From: Flavobacterium sp.
GTDB taxonomy: Bacteria > Bacteroidota > Bacteroidia > Flavobacteriales > Flavobacteriaceae
DNA: 64,000 nucleotides
Direction of reading: 5' to 3'
Assembly: GCA_015234525.1 (NCBI GenBank)
Contig: JADGMX010000007.1
Location: forward strand, 18,366 to 82,365
The notes beneath the pieces are model-generated. The model was not told where the DNA came from, did not search any database, and saw only the letters and a program-made list of their open reading frames with translations. The number at the start of each line of letters is the position of its first letter. The first letter of the stretch is position 1. Shown piece after piece: positions 45,388 through 54,480 of this stretch. A program made the translations under genes and the position numbers.

Positions 45388-46248
45388 TTACTTCGTTTTG
45401 CCAAACAGTTTTTTGAATCCGAGGACCAGTAAAACCACCGCCACGCCAACGATTAAACCGACTAAAAGTTCGGTTAACATCGACGGCAGCGACGGCCAGA
45501 GATGATGTAAAAAATCGACGTTATGTACGAATATTCCGCCTGAAACCAACAGCAATGCGATGGTACCGACGATTGCAAGCGTCTTGATGATTATGGGAAG
45601 CGACTTGACTAAAACATTCCCAAGCGAGTAGAAGAAGCCGCTTTCCGGATGACGTTTCATGAGGCTGAACCCAGCGTCGTCCATGCGAACAATCAGCGCT
45701 ACGATTCCGTAAACGCCGACTGTTGCCAGAATTGCTACCACTGAAACTGTGAGGATTTGTAGTGTTAAACTGCGATCAAGAACGCTGCCGAGCGCGATAA
45801 TGACGATTTCAACTGACAGAATAAAATCGGTTGTGATGGCTGATTTGACTTTTGTTTTTTCGGCATTTGGATCTTCCTCGACCGTTTCGATCACCTCATG
45901 CGCTTCTTTTTTGCGATGAAACAAAAACTCGACAATCTTCTCGGCACCTTCGTAGGCGAGATAGAGTCCGCCCAAAATCAATATGAATTTAATTGCGACG
46001 GGAAAAAATATGTTGAGCAGCAGCGCGACCGGAACGATGATCAGCTTATTGATAAACGAGCCTTTGGTGATTGCCCACAGCACCGGAATTTCACGCGATG
46101 ATAGAAATCCGGTTGCTTTTTCGGCATTAACCGCAAGGTCGTCGCCAAGGATTCCGGCGGTTTTTTTGGTTGCGAGTTTTGCAGTTACCGCCACGTCATC
46201 CATCAAAGCAGCAATATCATCGAGGATTGCGAAAAAACCTGAAGCCAT
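45388..46248 (-). CDS. DUF808 family inner-membrane protein (YedI-like)
   Basis: A 286-residue protein. The N-terminus, MASGFFAILDDIAALMDDVA followed by KLATKKTAGILGDDLAVNAE, is the family signature. About six helices follow, with a cytoplasmic loop FHRKKEAHEVIETVEEDPNAEK. The function of the family is unknown. It is monocistronic. Confidence 0.9.
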   Translation of the reverse strand: MASGFFAILDDIAALMDDVAVTAKLATKKTAGILGDDLAVNAEKATGFLSSREIPVLWAITKGSFINKLIIVPVALLLNIFFPVAIKFILILGGLYLAYEGAEKIVEFLFHRKKEAHEVIETVEEDPNAEKTKVKSAITTDFILSVEIVIIALGSVLDRSLTLQILTVSVVAILATVGVYGIVALIVRMDDAGFSLMKRHPESGFFYSLGNVLVKSLPIIIKTLAIVGTIALLLVSGGIFVHNVDFLHHLWPSLPSMLTELLVGLIVGVAVVLLVLGFKKLFGKTK

Positions 46249-46325
46249 ATGTTTTTTTCGTAAAAATAACGATAAAATAGATGCTTCAAAACGGAATTAC
46301 GTTGCCGAACTTTAAAAATATTTGT

Positions 46326-46577
46326 TTAATTTTTTACAAATCGGCCTGTTTTGATTCCACTGCTGGTTCGCACCCGCACTAAATAAGAGCTTTTGGGAAG
46401 TCGGCTTACATCAATAGCTTTATGTCCGGTGGTTGAGATTAGTACTTGGCCAAGCATGTGGTAAATCTCGGCGCCGGCAACTTCAGCCTGATCTAATTTT
46501 TTTCGTGTAAAAGCTTGATTAAGTTGGGTGTGAGCGGCATATGAACGGCGTAATCCGAATTGAACCGACTTCGCCAT
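46326..46577 (-). pseudogene. Remnant of a T9SS C-terminal sorting domain
   Basis: The last 47 codons of this 83-codon frame read as the end of a type A sorting domain (EIYHMLGQVLIS, then IDVSRLPKSSYLVRV and SGIKTGRFVKN). The preceding codons do not look like a signal peptide or a YPNP-containing sorting-domain start; a possible continuation (HMPLTPNLIKLL) lies in another frame, which suggests a frameshift. It is probably the decayed 3' end of a secreted-protein gene. Confidence 0.6.
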
Positions 46578-46584
46578 CGCTGAT

Positions 46585-46669
46585 TTTTGGGCGTTTTAAC
46601 ACGCTGTCCGCTATATCTTTTTGGCCGAAAAAAGCCAAAAAGGATGTCGCTCCCATCGTTAACGCAACG
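46585..46669 (+). repeat. Dispersed intergenic repeat, type B (copy B7)
   Basis: It starts TTTTGGGCGTTTTAACACGCTGTCC and ends CCCATCGTTAACGCAACG; the stem is ATATCTTTTTGGC / GCCAAAAAGGAT with loop CGAAAAAA. It lies in the 316-bp gap 46578-46893; the rest of that gap (46670-46893) shows no gene or clear promoter. Confidence 0.75.
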
Positions 46670-46893
46670 ACCAACTGGTTTTAGCATTTGCCAATTAGAA
46701 GATAAGCCAAAAGAGCCAAAACATTACGATTTGTGTACATATTACACACAATCTGTGGCGCGACCACATAACCATTCGGCGGAGTAATTTTATACATGGC
46801 CTTATTTTCAGCGGTTTACAAGGTGTTTGTCGCGCTTTCTCGTTTCGGCATCATTGTTTCAGTAGCCATCGCAACAACATAATAATTGAAATC

Positions 46894-47208
46894 ATGAAAA
46901 AAGTATTTTTATCAGCAGCTTTCGTTTTAGCAACGGTTGCTGTATCAGCTCAAACTCAAAACACAACAACAACTTCAACGACAACCACTGCTAAAACCGA
47001 TTCACAGGTTGCCACTAAAGAAACCGAAGTTAAACTTTCAGAAGTGCCAACCGCAATTACAGATGCGGTAAAAAAAGATTATCCGGGCGCAACCATCAAT
47101 AGCGTTACCGTAAACAGCGCAAAAGAATATACATTAAATGTGACAATGGGCGAACAAACCGGACTCATCTTTTCAACTGCCGATGGGAAGTGGATCAGAA
47201 GAGACTAA
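46894..47208 (+). CDS. Small secreted protein with Thr-rich linker and PepSY-like domain
   Basis: A 104-residue protein with a signal peptide (cut near VSAQ, residue 19), then a low-complexity Thr/Ser linker (NTTTTSTTTTAKT), then about 55 residues starting VKLSEVPTAITDAVKKDYPGATI and ending TADGKWIRRD. The last part resembles the PepSY-like/BLIP-type small periplasmic domains of Bacteroidota. The linker is a run of ACA/ACT/ACG codons and could expand or contract. Function unknown. Confidence 0.8.
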   Translation: MKKVFLSAAFVLATVAVSAQTQNTTTTSTTTTAKTDSQVATKETEVKLSEVPTAITDAVKKDYPGATINSVTVNSAKEYTLNVTMGEQTGLIFSTADGKWIRRD

Positions 47209-47228
47209 TTCTCATACGTTATTTTGAC

Positions 47229-47256
47229 AAAAAAAGAGGCTGGAAGCCTCTTTTTT
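47229..47256. terminator. Bidirectional terminator between two convergent genes
   Basis: Stem AAAAAGAGGCT / AGCCTCTTTTT with a GGA loop, flanked by A and T runs; it serves the small secreted protein gene and the DUF2130 gene. Confidence 0.88.
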
Positions 47257-47260
47257 GCAT

Positions 47261-48607
47261 TTATATATTTCGTCCTAATTCCTCAAACTTAGCGGTCATC
47301 GTCGGATTTCCTTTAATCAGTTTTTTTACTGTCAAATCGTCGGCTTTGTTGTTTGCCAACCGCAAATTGTTTTCAGAGGATAAAAGTGCCTCTTTGGTTT
47401 TTTGCAAATGATCGATCGTCTTGTCAATCTCGTCGATGGCGGTTTTAAACTTCCGACTTGCCAACTCATAATTCTTAGCGAAACCTTCTTTAAACTTGGT
47501 AATGTTGTCTTCGAAATTCGTAATGTCAATGTTCTGGTTTTTGATCATCGATAACTCGGCTTTGTACTTCATCGAATTCATCGCCGCATTTCGAAGCAAC
47601 GTAATGATCGGAATGAAAAATTGCGGCCGAACCACATACATTTTTTCAAATCGGTGCGAAACATCAACAATGCCTGAATTATACAATTCGTTGTCGGCTT
47701 CAAGCAATGAAACCAGCACGGCATATTCACACTTCTTTTCGTTTCGGTCTTTGTCGAGCTCCCGGAAGAAATCGTCGTTGCGTTTTTTAGTCGCGGTCTC
47801 ATCGCCTTCGTTCTTCATCTCAAACATAATCGAAATGATTTCATTGCCTTGATCGTCATTCTCGCGATAAATAAAATCGCCTTTGCTTCCCGACCTCGAA
47901 TTATTGTCTTTTTCGAAATACGCATTTTGAAACGCCGTTGCGCGCAATCGGTTAAACTCGGTTTCGCAATGTTGTTCAAGAGTTTCGCCAACCATTTTTG
48001 TCGATAGCTTGAGTTTCATGTCCTTCCGAAATGCAATCTCTTCATCTTTCAACCGGATAATATCGTCCTTGGTTTTAAGCTCGCAGGTATATTTTTCGAC
48101 AAGCGACTTTTCCAAAAGCATTTGCTCGGTTTCTTTGTGTCGTAAATGACTCGAAAGTTCGTCGCGTTCTTTTTCGATTTTTTGGACGGCTTCAGTAACA
48201 GTCAGCTTTTTCTCGAGTTCCGCGTTCTGAACTTTCGACATCAAATCAGCGATCTGTGCTTCTTTCTTTGCGAGTTGTTCCGCCAGATCACGATCTTTTT
48301 TTACTTTAAGTTCGGCTAGTTGCGCTTCTTTCTTTGCCAACTGATCAGAAAGTTCACAGTCGTTTTTTGCCTTTAGTTCAATAAGTTCTTTGTCTTTTTT
48401 GGCAAGTTCCGCTTGTAGCGCCATTTTAGCATTGGCTTCGGCGAGTTTTATGGCGTTTTGTTTATCCTTTTCAGCAAGGTTTAAGCGGCTATTGAGTTCG
48501 TCTTCAAACTGATGGTCGCGTACTTGCTTTAGAATATCGGCAAATCCGGCTTCGTCAACCTTAAACATTTTTTTACAGTTCGGACAAAGGATTTCATTCA
48601 TGGTCAT
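47261..48607 (-). CDS. DUF2130 family coiled-coil protein
   Basis: A 448-residue protein. An N-terminal zinc-ribbon-like [14 protein letters not shown] is followed by a coiled coil of about 180 residues rich in Lys, Glu and Ala with near-repeats ([40 protein letters not shown]). A C-terminal domain contains [26 protein letters not shown], resembling a nuclease-like EMKNE motif. DUF2130 proteins are widespread with no settled function; the PD-(D/E)XK-like acidic residues in the C-terminal part suggest a DNA-related role (inference). The AKKEAQ repeats may be prone to recombination. Confidence 0.9.
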   Translation of the reverse strand: MTMNEILCPNCKKMFKVDEAGFADILKQVRDHQFEDELNSRLNLAEKDKQNAIKLAEANAKMALQAELAKKDKELIELKAKNDCELSDQLAKKEAQLAELKVKKDRDLAEQLAKKEAQIADLMSKVQNAELEKKLTVTEAVQKIEKERDELSSHLRHKETEQMLLEKSLVEKYTCELKTKDDIIRLKDEEIAFRKDMKLKLSTKMVGETLEQHCETEFNRLRATAFQNAYFEKDNNSRSGSKGDFIYRENDDQGNEIISIMFEMKNEGDETATKKRNDDFFRELDKDRNEKKCEYAVLVSLLEADNELYNSGIVDVSHRFEKMYVVRPQFFIPIITLLRNAAMNSMKYKAELSMIKNQNIDITNFEDNITKFKEGFAKNYELASRKFKTAIDEIDKTIDHLQKTKEALLSSENNLRLANNKADDLTVKKLIKGNPTMTAKFEELGRNI

Positions 48608-48816
48608 TCGGTTAAAATTGGATAACGTCGAATCGCTAATTTATTACTTATTGTCGATTATACTGTAGATGTTGATAAGACTTTTGACATTCGAATTTTC
48701 CGCAATTCTCAGTCATATTTTTTTGCCAAAAACACCGATTCAGTTTCAACCTCGCTTTTTTTTGTCATAAATTTACCGCCCGTGTTATAGCAATAGCAAG
48801 ACAAATCCATAATAAA

Positions 48817-50136
48817 ATGCCGAAAGTTCTATTGATCGAAGACGATGTGTCGTTTTGCAAAATGCTCGAAAGTTTCTTGACTCGCAAGGATTTTGATGTC
48901 GATGCGGCATTTTCTGCAACCGAAGGCAAAGCGAAACTGAAAGCAAAATCGTACGATTTGATCATTACCGATCTGCGGCTACCCGATGATGACGGCCTTT
49001 CGTTAGTAACTCAATTTAAATCGCTTTACCCCGAAATACCAGTGGTTTTGATGACCGGATATTCGGATATCGGAACTGCAGTAAAAGCGATGAAAAACGG
49101 TGCCGCCGATTATATCTCAAAACCTTTTAATCCTGAAGAAGTTCTTCTGGTGGTTAATAACGCGCTTTCATCCGGCATCGAAACAAAGCCTGAAAAGAAA
49201 TCTTCAAAGCCGTCAAAAGATACGTTTGTTTCAGGTTCCTCGCGTGAATCCAAGAAATTATCAGATTACATTCAGCTGGTCGCGCCAACAGATATGTCGG
49301 TGTTAATTATCGGCGAAAGCGGTACCGGAAAAGAGATCATCGCACGTCAGATCTATGAAAATAGCAATCGGAAAGACAAAAATTTTGTGGCAGTCGATTG
49401 TGGAACCATCCCGAAAGAACTTGCGGCAAGCGAATTCTTCGGACATGTTCGCGGATCATTTACAGGCGCCGTTTCCGATAAGGTCGGACATTTCGAAAAT
49501 GCCGATGGGGGAACGCTGTTTTTGGATGAAATCGGGAATTTGTCCTACGAAAACCAAATATTGTTGCTTCGTGCGCTTCAGGAACGCCGGATTAAGCCGG
49601 TCGGAAGCAATGCAGAAATCGCAATCGACATCCGTTTAATCACCGCAACCAACGAAAACCTGCGCGAGAAAGTGGCAAGTGGCGATTTCAGAGAGGATTT
49701 GTATCATCGGATCAATGAGTTTTCAATTCATTCCGCGCCGCTTCGGGAACGTTCCGATGATTTGATGATTTTCGCCGAATATTTCCTCGACAAATCCAAC
49801 GAACAGCTTCATAAAAATATTATCGGTTTCTCACCCGAAGTGATTGCAGTTTTCAAACAGTATCATTGGCCGGGAAACCTCCGCGAGTTGCAAAATATCA
49901 CTAAACGGTCGGTTTTGCTGACTACCGGCGAGTTCGTACAGCAAGAGGTTCTTCCAAAAGAAATTTTCGAAACTGAAAACCGAAACAATCCGAATATGTC
50001 ACTTTCCGATCGGGAGAAACTCGCAATCATTTCCGCACTCGGACGAACGAATAACAATAAATCGGAAGCTGCAAAATTGCTCGAAATCAACCGCAAAACG
50101 CTTTACAATAAATTGAAACTTTACGGTTTGGAATAG
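48817..50136 (+). CDS. Sigma-54-dependent response regulator (NtrC family)
   Basis: A 439-residue regulator with three domains. Receiver domain: residues 1-120, acidic pocket E8-D9-D10, phosphoacceptor D52. AAA+ domain: Walker A at 166-173 (GESGTGKE), Walker B in GGTLFLDEIG. C-terminal FIS-type HTH: NNKSEAAKLLEINRKTLYNKL. The sigma-54 contact loop, normally GAFTGA, reads GSFTGA at 213-218. It should activate rpoN-dependent promoters after phosphorylation. Its 3' end overlaps the convergent kinase gene by 16 bp, which suggests they form a pair. Confidence 0.94.
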   Translation: MPKVLLIEDDVSFCKMLESFLTRKDFDVDAAFSATEGKAKLKAKSYDLIITDLRLPDDDGLSLVTQFKSLYPEIPVVLMTGYSDIGTAVKAMKNGAADYISKPFNPEEVLLVVNNALSSGIETKPEKKSSKPSKDTFVSGSSRESKKLSDYIQLVAPTDMSVLIIGESGTGKEIIARQIYENSNRKDKNFVAVDCGTIPKELAASEFFGHVRGSFTGAVSDKVGHFENADGGTLFLDEIGNLSYENQILLLRALQERRIKPVGSNAEIAIDIRLITATNENLREKVASGDFREDLYHRINEFSIHSAPLRERSDDLMIFAEYFLDKSNEQLHKNIIGFSPEVIAVFKQYHWPGNLRELQNITKRSVLLTTGEFVQQEVLPKEIFETENRNNPNMSLSDREKLAIISALGRTNNNKSEAAKLLEINRKTLYNKLKLYGLE

Positions 50137-52520
50137 GCCGAAAGCTCGTCCAGCAACACGCCGACTTCCACCTTAGTTTCACTCACTAGTTTTGGGACAT
50201 CAGCCGAAAACCCATCTTTTTCAATCGCTTTTAAATTTTCACCCGCTTTATCGCAACCCAATTGCTGAAACATTGGCGCCATGCGATGTGCTAAATTTCT
50301 AACCCCGGTCTCGTCATTTGATTCAACCGCGCGTTCAAGTTCAGCCATATTCGCCTGAGTGTTGGCGATGAAATTCACAATAAATTTTTGCATTGATTGT
50401 TCGTCGTTCGGATAAAACTGGCGCAATCGGTCGACCGCCGAATTTGCATCTGAAATTTCAACTGACGCCGAATCGATTTCTGTTTGCAAAACTCGCCCAA
50501 CTGAAGCTATCAGGGTTTTGGGAGTAAAAGGCTTCCGAATAACCGTAGCAAAACCACACTCTTTAAACTCGGTTTCAGTCGAATCAGATTTGCCGGTAAC
50601 TGCGATGATCGGAATAGGATTCGCTTTAAACCAAGTCGTTTGCCTTATGGTTTTCGCAAACTCAAATCCGTTTAACGCCGGCATCTGAATATCGGTCACA
50701 ATAATATCACACGCGATAGTTTCAAGTTTTTGGAGCGCTTGGGTAGCATCAGTAAACGCAAAAGTTGTAAAACCGTGTTGTTTAAAAGTTTCAGTTGTCA
50801 GATTGAGCAATGCCTGATCGTCGTCAATGGCAACAACAGTCATATTGGTAAAGTTGGTTGTGTTTCCGGCATCTTTCTCGGAAAAAATCAGCGGAAGCTC
50901 GAGCATAAACGTACTTCCCTTACCCAAAACACTGCTGACTTTTAATGTGCCGCCGAGTATTTCAGCCATTTTTCTGGAAATCGTCAAGCCGAGTCCGGTG
51001 CCGCCAAATCGTTTTTCGATTGTTTCATCCGCTTGAGTGAATTCGTCGAAAATAACCGACTTCTTTTCATCGGCAATCCCAATTCCCGAATCGGCAACCG
51101 ATATCATAAATGTTTCGTCCGACGACTGGTTTGCAGTAATTGTGATAGTTCCGCTATCGGTGAATTTATAAGCGTTACCGACCAAATTTGTAAGGATTTG
51201 CCTCAGTCGGAACGGATCGCCAATGATAGGTTGTTGAAGGTTATTTGCCACGTCGATTCCAAGCTCGATGGGTTTGGCCAAATGCGCCGGATTGATACTT
51301 CGCGTTACATCGTCGATGACATCAGCAACCGAAAACGGAATTTTTTCGATTGTGATCTTCCCGGCTTCGATTTGAGTGAAATCAAAAAGATCCTGAACAA
51401 GATGCGAAATATACTCGCTTGCGCCTTTGATGTTTCGGGTATAATATTGTTGTCGCGCCGAAAGTTCGCCCGACGATAACATTTCAGTGTAACCGGTGAT
51501 CGTGCTCAACGGCGTTTTTAAATCGTGACTTACCGTCGAAATCAGCTGTTCCCGGTTAACCAGTAATTGACTTGCACGCGCATTGGCAATCTCAAGCTGT
51601 TTTTTGTATTTTTTGGTTCGCCAGAAATCGTTGAGAATAAGCATCGAAAAAATCAAAGCGAGAACAAGTCCGATGACCGCTGCCCAAGTGATAATCCGAA
51701 TAATTTTGTTTAGTGCCTGGGTTTTCGCCTTATTATTAAGGGTCGAGTTTTGCGTCAGATCTTCTTCAATTTCCGATAAAATGGCCGTCAGTTTCGCAGA
51801 TATCGAAAGTTCGGTTTCAAGTAATTTGCTTTCTTGCTGATTGAGCAGGCGGTTTTTATTGATAGTTTCCTGACGAACATCATTGAGTAATTGACGCGAG
51901 GCGACAAGCATTGAGTCCAGAACCTTCTGACTTAAGGTGTTGGTTTCGTCGTCGGGAATATTCTGGTTCAGATAGGCGACATAATCTTCCATCACCCGAC
52001 GTTGATACGCACCAAGCGCACGTGGATCTTCAACGAAATCTTCTAATCTAAGTTTGCGAAGCGTTTGTTCCATCCGCGTTAAATCAGCAATTGCTTTGGT
52101 CACTTTGGCTTCGTCACCTGCTTTGTTCTTGATCTCACGCAATTGATTGATGTTCGACACTTTTGTGGATATTAAATATTTGACGCTATCAAGCAAGCGA
52201 ACCTGATGCGCCGAGTTGACCATCTGTTTAAGTTCGTCGATTTGCCCGACAAGCGAATCCGATTGCGCTACAAACTTGTCGTGGTCTTCCTGCGATTCTG
52301 ATTGTATGGTAATTCGTGAAAAACTTTCGACTTTGTAGACATTCGAAACAAACGAATTGATTTTTAGAATCTTGTTGTTGTCCGTTGCAATGTTTCGCTC
52401 GGTTTCCGAGAAAGCGGTGTTTTCTTTAATAAGTGTGATCGCCACTCCGGCTACCAACGCCGCGAAAAGCGAATAGGCGACGAATAATTTGAGCGGGACA
52501 TAGCTTTTTTTAGCTTCCAT
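50121..52520 (-). CDS. Hybrid sensor histidine kinase with receiver and HPt domains
   Basis: 799 residues from the ATG at 52520. An N-terminal helix (about 12-32) is followed by a periplasmic helical sensor region of about 240 residues and a second helix (about 275-295). Then come HisKA (SHDLKTPLSTI, H332), HATPase_c (NLVGNAYKFTDSGTI, DSGIGI, GTGLGLTISRKMAEILGG), a receiver domain (D610 in VTDIQMP) and a C-terminal HPt domain (H745 in LAHRMAP). This is a full four-step phosphorelay in one chain. The longest frame starts at 52589 but overlaps the promoter at 52560-52589, so I chose the internal start. The likely partner is the NtrC-type regulator on the opposite strand. Confidence 0.92.
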   Translation of the reverse strand: MEAKKSYVPLKLFVAYSLFAALVAGVAITLIKENTAFSETERNIATDNNKILKINSFVSNVYKVESFSRITIQSESQEDHDKFVAQSDSLVGQIDELKQMVNSAHQVRLLDSVKYLISTKVSNINQLREIKNKAGDEAKVTKAIADLTRMEQTLRKLRLEDFVEDPRALGAYQRRVMEDYVAYLNQNIPDDETNTLSQKVLDSMLVASRQLLNDVRQETINKNRLLNQQESKLLETELSISAKLTAILSEIEEDLTQNSTLNNKAKTQALNKIIRIITWAAVIGLVLALIFSMLILNDFWRTKKYKKQLEIANARASQLLVNREQLISTVSHDLKTPLSTITGYTEMLSSGELSARQQYYTRNIKGASEYISHLVQDLFDFTQIEAGKITIEKIPFSVADVIDDVTRSINPAHLAKPIELGIDVANNLQQPIIGDPFRLRQILTNLVGNAYKFTDSGTITITANQSSDETFMISVADSGIGIADEKKSVIFDEFTQADETIEKRFGGTGLGLTISRKMAEILGGTLKVSSVLGKGSTFMLELPLIFSEKDAGNTTNFTNMTVVAIDDDQALLNLTTETFKQHGFTTFAFTDATQALQKLETIACDIIVTDIQMPALNGFEFAKTIRQTTWFKANPIPIIAVTGKSDSTETEFKECGFATVIRKPFTPKTLIASVGRVLQTEIDSASVEISDANSAVDRLRQFYPNDEQSMQKFIVNFIANTQANMAELERAVESNDETGVRNLAHRMAPMFQQLGCDKAGENLKAIEKDGFSADVPKLVSETKVEVGVLLDELSAYSKP

Positions 52521-52559
52521 ACCGCAATTTAGTAAGAATATGGCGAGTGTAGGTAGCGC

Positions 52560-52590
52560 GAAATTTAAAATTTCAACCGACCTATTCAAT
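52560..52590 (-). promoter_or_regulatory. Promoter of the hybrid kinase gene
   Basis: The minus strand shows ATTG (plus-strand 52587-52590), a 19-bp spacer and TAAATTTC (52560-52567), one base off TAnnTTTG. It lies 40 bp before the ATG at 52520 and overlaps the upstream alternative start. Confidence 0.5.
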
Positions 52591-52620
52591 TTGACAGCGA
52601 ACGTTTAGAGTCGTATCTTC

Positions 52621-53133
52621 ATGCAAAAACACCACGCCATGAACATATTAGCCATCGATTTTGTGGAGATTTTTAAACTCGAAACATCCATAGCCGAACT
52701 CGTCATCAGAGGTTCATTTTTCTACATCGCACTGTTATTTCTATTGCGCATCTTGCCTCGGCGCACCGGTGGAGAACTCGAAATGATGGATTTGGTTTTT
52801 ATTTTATTGATTACCGAAGCCGCGGCTCATTCGCTTGGCGATTACAAGTCGGTTACCGACGGAATAATAGTAATCTTAACGATGATGAGTTGGAGTTACC
52901 TGATGAACGTGCTAAGTTTTCATTTTTCCTTTTTTGAAAAACTGATTAAAGCCCGGGCATTGCCGATAGTTAAGGACGGAAAACTTCTTCGCAAAAACAT
53001 GCGCCGCGAATATCTCACCGTCGATGAGCTTTGGGAACATCTTCACCAGGAAGGTATTGATGATCTCAGCGAAATCAAGATCGCACGCGTGGAAGGTGAC
53101 GGGAAAATCAGCGTCGTTCTCAATGAAAAATAG
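52621..53133 (+). CDS. DUF421 family membrane protein (YetF-like)
   Basis: A 170-residue protein with three hydrophobic segments (FFYIALLFLLRILPRR, MMDLVFILLITEAAA, GIIVILTMMSWSYLMNVLSF), followed by the cytoplasmic DUF421 domain (ARALPIVKDGKLLRKNMRREYLTVDELWEHLHQEG and IKIARVEGDGKISVV). An alternative start at 52639 (MNILAIDF) is equally plausible. Function unknown in most species. Confidence 0.9.
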   Translation: MQKHHAMNILAIDFVEIFKLETSIAELVIRGSFFYIALLFLLRILPRRTGGELEMMDLVFILLITEAAAHSLGDYKSVTDGIIVILTMMSWSYLMNVLSFHFSFFEKLIKARALPIVKDGKLLRKNMRREYLTVDELWEHLHQEGIDDLSEIKIARVEGDGKISVVLNEK

Positions 53134-53182
53134 CTGGAAATTCGTATGTTTTTGATTCAGAGCATAAAAATATTTAGAATTA

Positions 53183-53214
53183 ACTTTGAAATTCAAAGTG
53201 CTTTATTATATTTG
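53183..53214 (+). promoter_or_regulatory. Promoter with a 17-bp perfect palindromic operator (DUF4153-like/DUF2236 pair)
   Basis: ACTTTGAAATTCAAAGT (53183-53199) is a perfect palindrome around a central A. Its TTTG is also the -33 element, followed after 18 bp by TATATTTG (53207-53214), an exact -7. A further half-site CTTTGAA follows at 53215-53221. This is a strong candidate repressor site. The start codon is at 53239. Confidence 0.78.
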
Positions 53215-53238
53215 CTTTGAATTTTAAACTCAGCAATC

Positions 53239-54480
53239 ATGTTAAGCGAAATCAAATCGAACCTCGAAGCGCCTCACGAACTGGAAAAGCTTTACCGAAG
53301 CAACAAAACGCAGTTCACGCGCGAATTTTCAATGCTCTACGCGGAAAGCAATTCGATGCCGATCATGCAGTTTTGGCACGCCAGACTGAATTTTGAAAAA
53401 CCTGAAGAATCGCTTTTCGCTAATAAATCGGAACTTTATTTTATATGCGGCGCGATCTTACTTGCAGGAACAATCGCAAAATTCCCCCAAATATTTTCAA
53501 TCGATCCGGAATTCTTTTTCAGTCGAAATCTTTCTTTTATCATCTTTCCGATTCTGGCGTGCTATTTTGCCTATCGCAATTCGCTTTCAGCAACTAAAAT
53601 CGGAGTCCTCGCCGCACTCACTTTCGCCGCTTGTCTTTTCATTAACCTACTGCCGATAAATACCAAAAGTGATACGCTTATACTTTCTTGCATGCACATG
53701 ATGTTGTTTATGTGGTCGGTCGTGGGATTAGCGTATGTTGGCGGTTTCAAAAATATTGGTGGTCGACTCAATTATTTAAAGTTCAACGGCGATTTGGTAG
53801 TAATCTCGGCCTTGCTGACAATTGCAGGCGGAATTCTAACCGCGATAACCCTCGGTCTTTTTAGTTTGATCGGAGCGGATATCACCAGGTTTTATTTTAA
53901 TTATGTGATTTATTTCGGAATGCCCGCGATTCCACTTCTCGGCGCCTATTTAACACAGACTAATACGCAATTGGTTGATAAAGTTTCACCTGTCATCGCC
54001 AAAATATTTAGTCCGATTGTGCTGGTAATGTTGGTCTGTTATCTGATTGCTATCGTTTATTCAGGGAAAGATCCCTATACCGACCGCGAGTTCCTAATGA
54101 TGTTCAACATTTTGCTGATTGGCGTAATGGCGCTGATTTTCTTTGCAATCGCAGGCAATCAAGGCGACCGAAGCAAATCTTCAGCTCTGGTTTTACTTTG
54201 CCTTTCAGTAGTGACTGTTCTTGTTAATTGCGTTGCGCTTTCGGCGATTGTATTCCGAATTTCAGAATGGGGCTTTACGCCGAATCGAACCGCGATACTT
54301 GGAGCAAATTTGCTGATGCTCGTCAATTTGATTCTGGTTTGCATTCAGTTGATTAAGGTCAATTTTAATGATGCCGATGAAGCATCAGTAAGTACAACCA
54401 TTGCACACTACCTTCCCGTTTATTTTATATGGACGATTTTCATCACGTTTGTTCTTCCTTTTTTATTCGGTTTTAAATAA
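53239..54480 (+). CDS. Multi-pass membrane protein, DUF4153-like
   Basis: A 413-residue protein with about ten membrane helices after an N-terminal helical, cytoplasmic part of about 55 residues (FTREFSMLYAESNSMPIMQFW). The segment RISEWGFTPNRTAILGANLLML is typical of the DUF4153 family (the GxTxNR motif). Its function is unknown. It overlaps the DUF2236 gene by one base (TAATG), so they are translationally coupled and controlled by the palindromic promoter upstream. Confidence 0.78.
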   Translation: MLSEIKSNLEAPHELEKLYRSNKTQFTREFSMLYAESNSMPIMQFWHARLNFEKPEESLFANKSELYFICGAILLAGTIAKFPQIFSIDPEFFFSRNLSFIIFPILACYFAYRNSLSATKIGVLAALTFAACLFINLLPINTKSDTLILSCMHMMLFMWSVVGLAYVGGFKNIGGRLNYLKFNGDLVVISALLTIAGGILTAITLGLFSLIGADITRFYFNYVIYFGMPAIPLLGAYLTQTNTQLVDKVSPVIAKIFSPIVLVMLVCYLIAIVYSGKDPYTDREFLMMFNILLIGVMALIFFAIAGNQGDRSKSSALVLLCLSVVTVLVNCVALSAIVFRISEWGFTPNRTAILGANLLMLVNLILVCIQLIKVNFNDADEASVSTTIAHYLPVYFIWTIFITFVLPFLFGFK

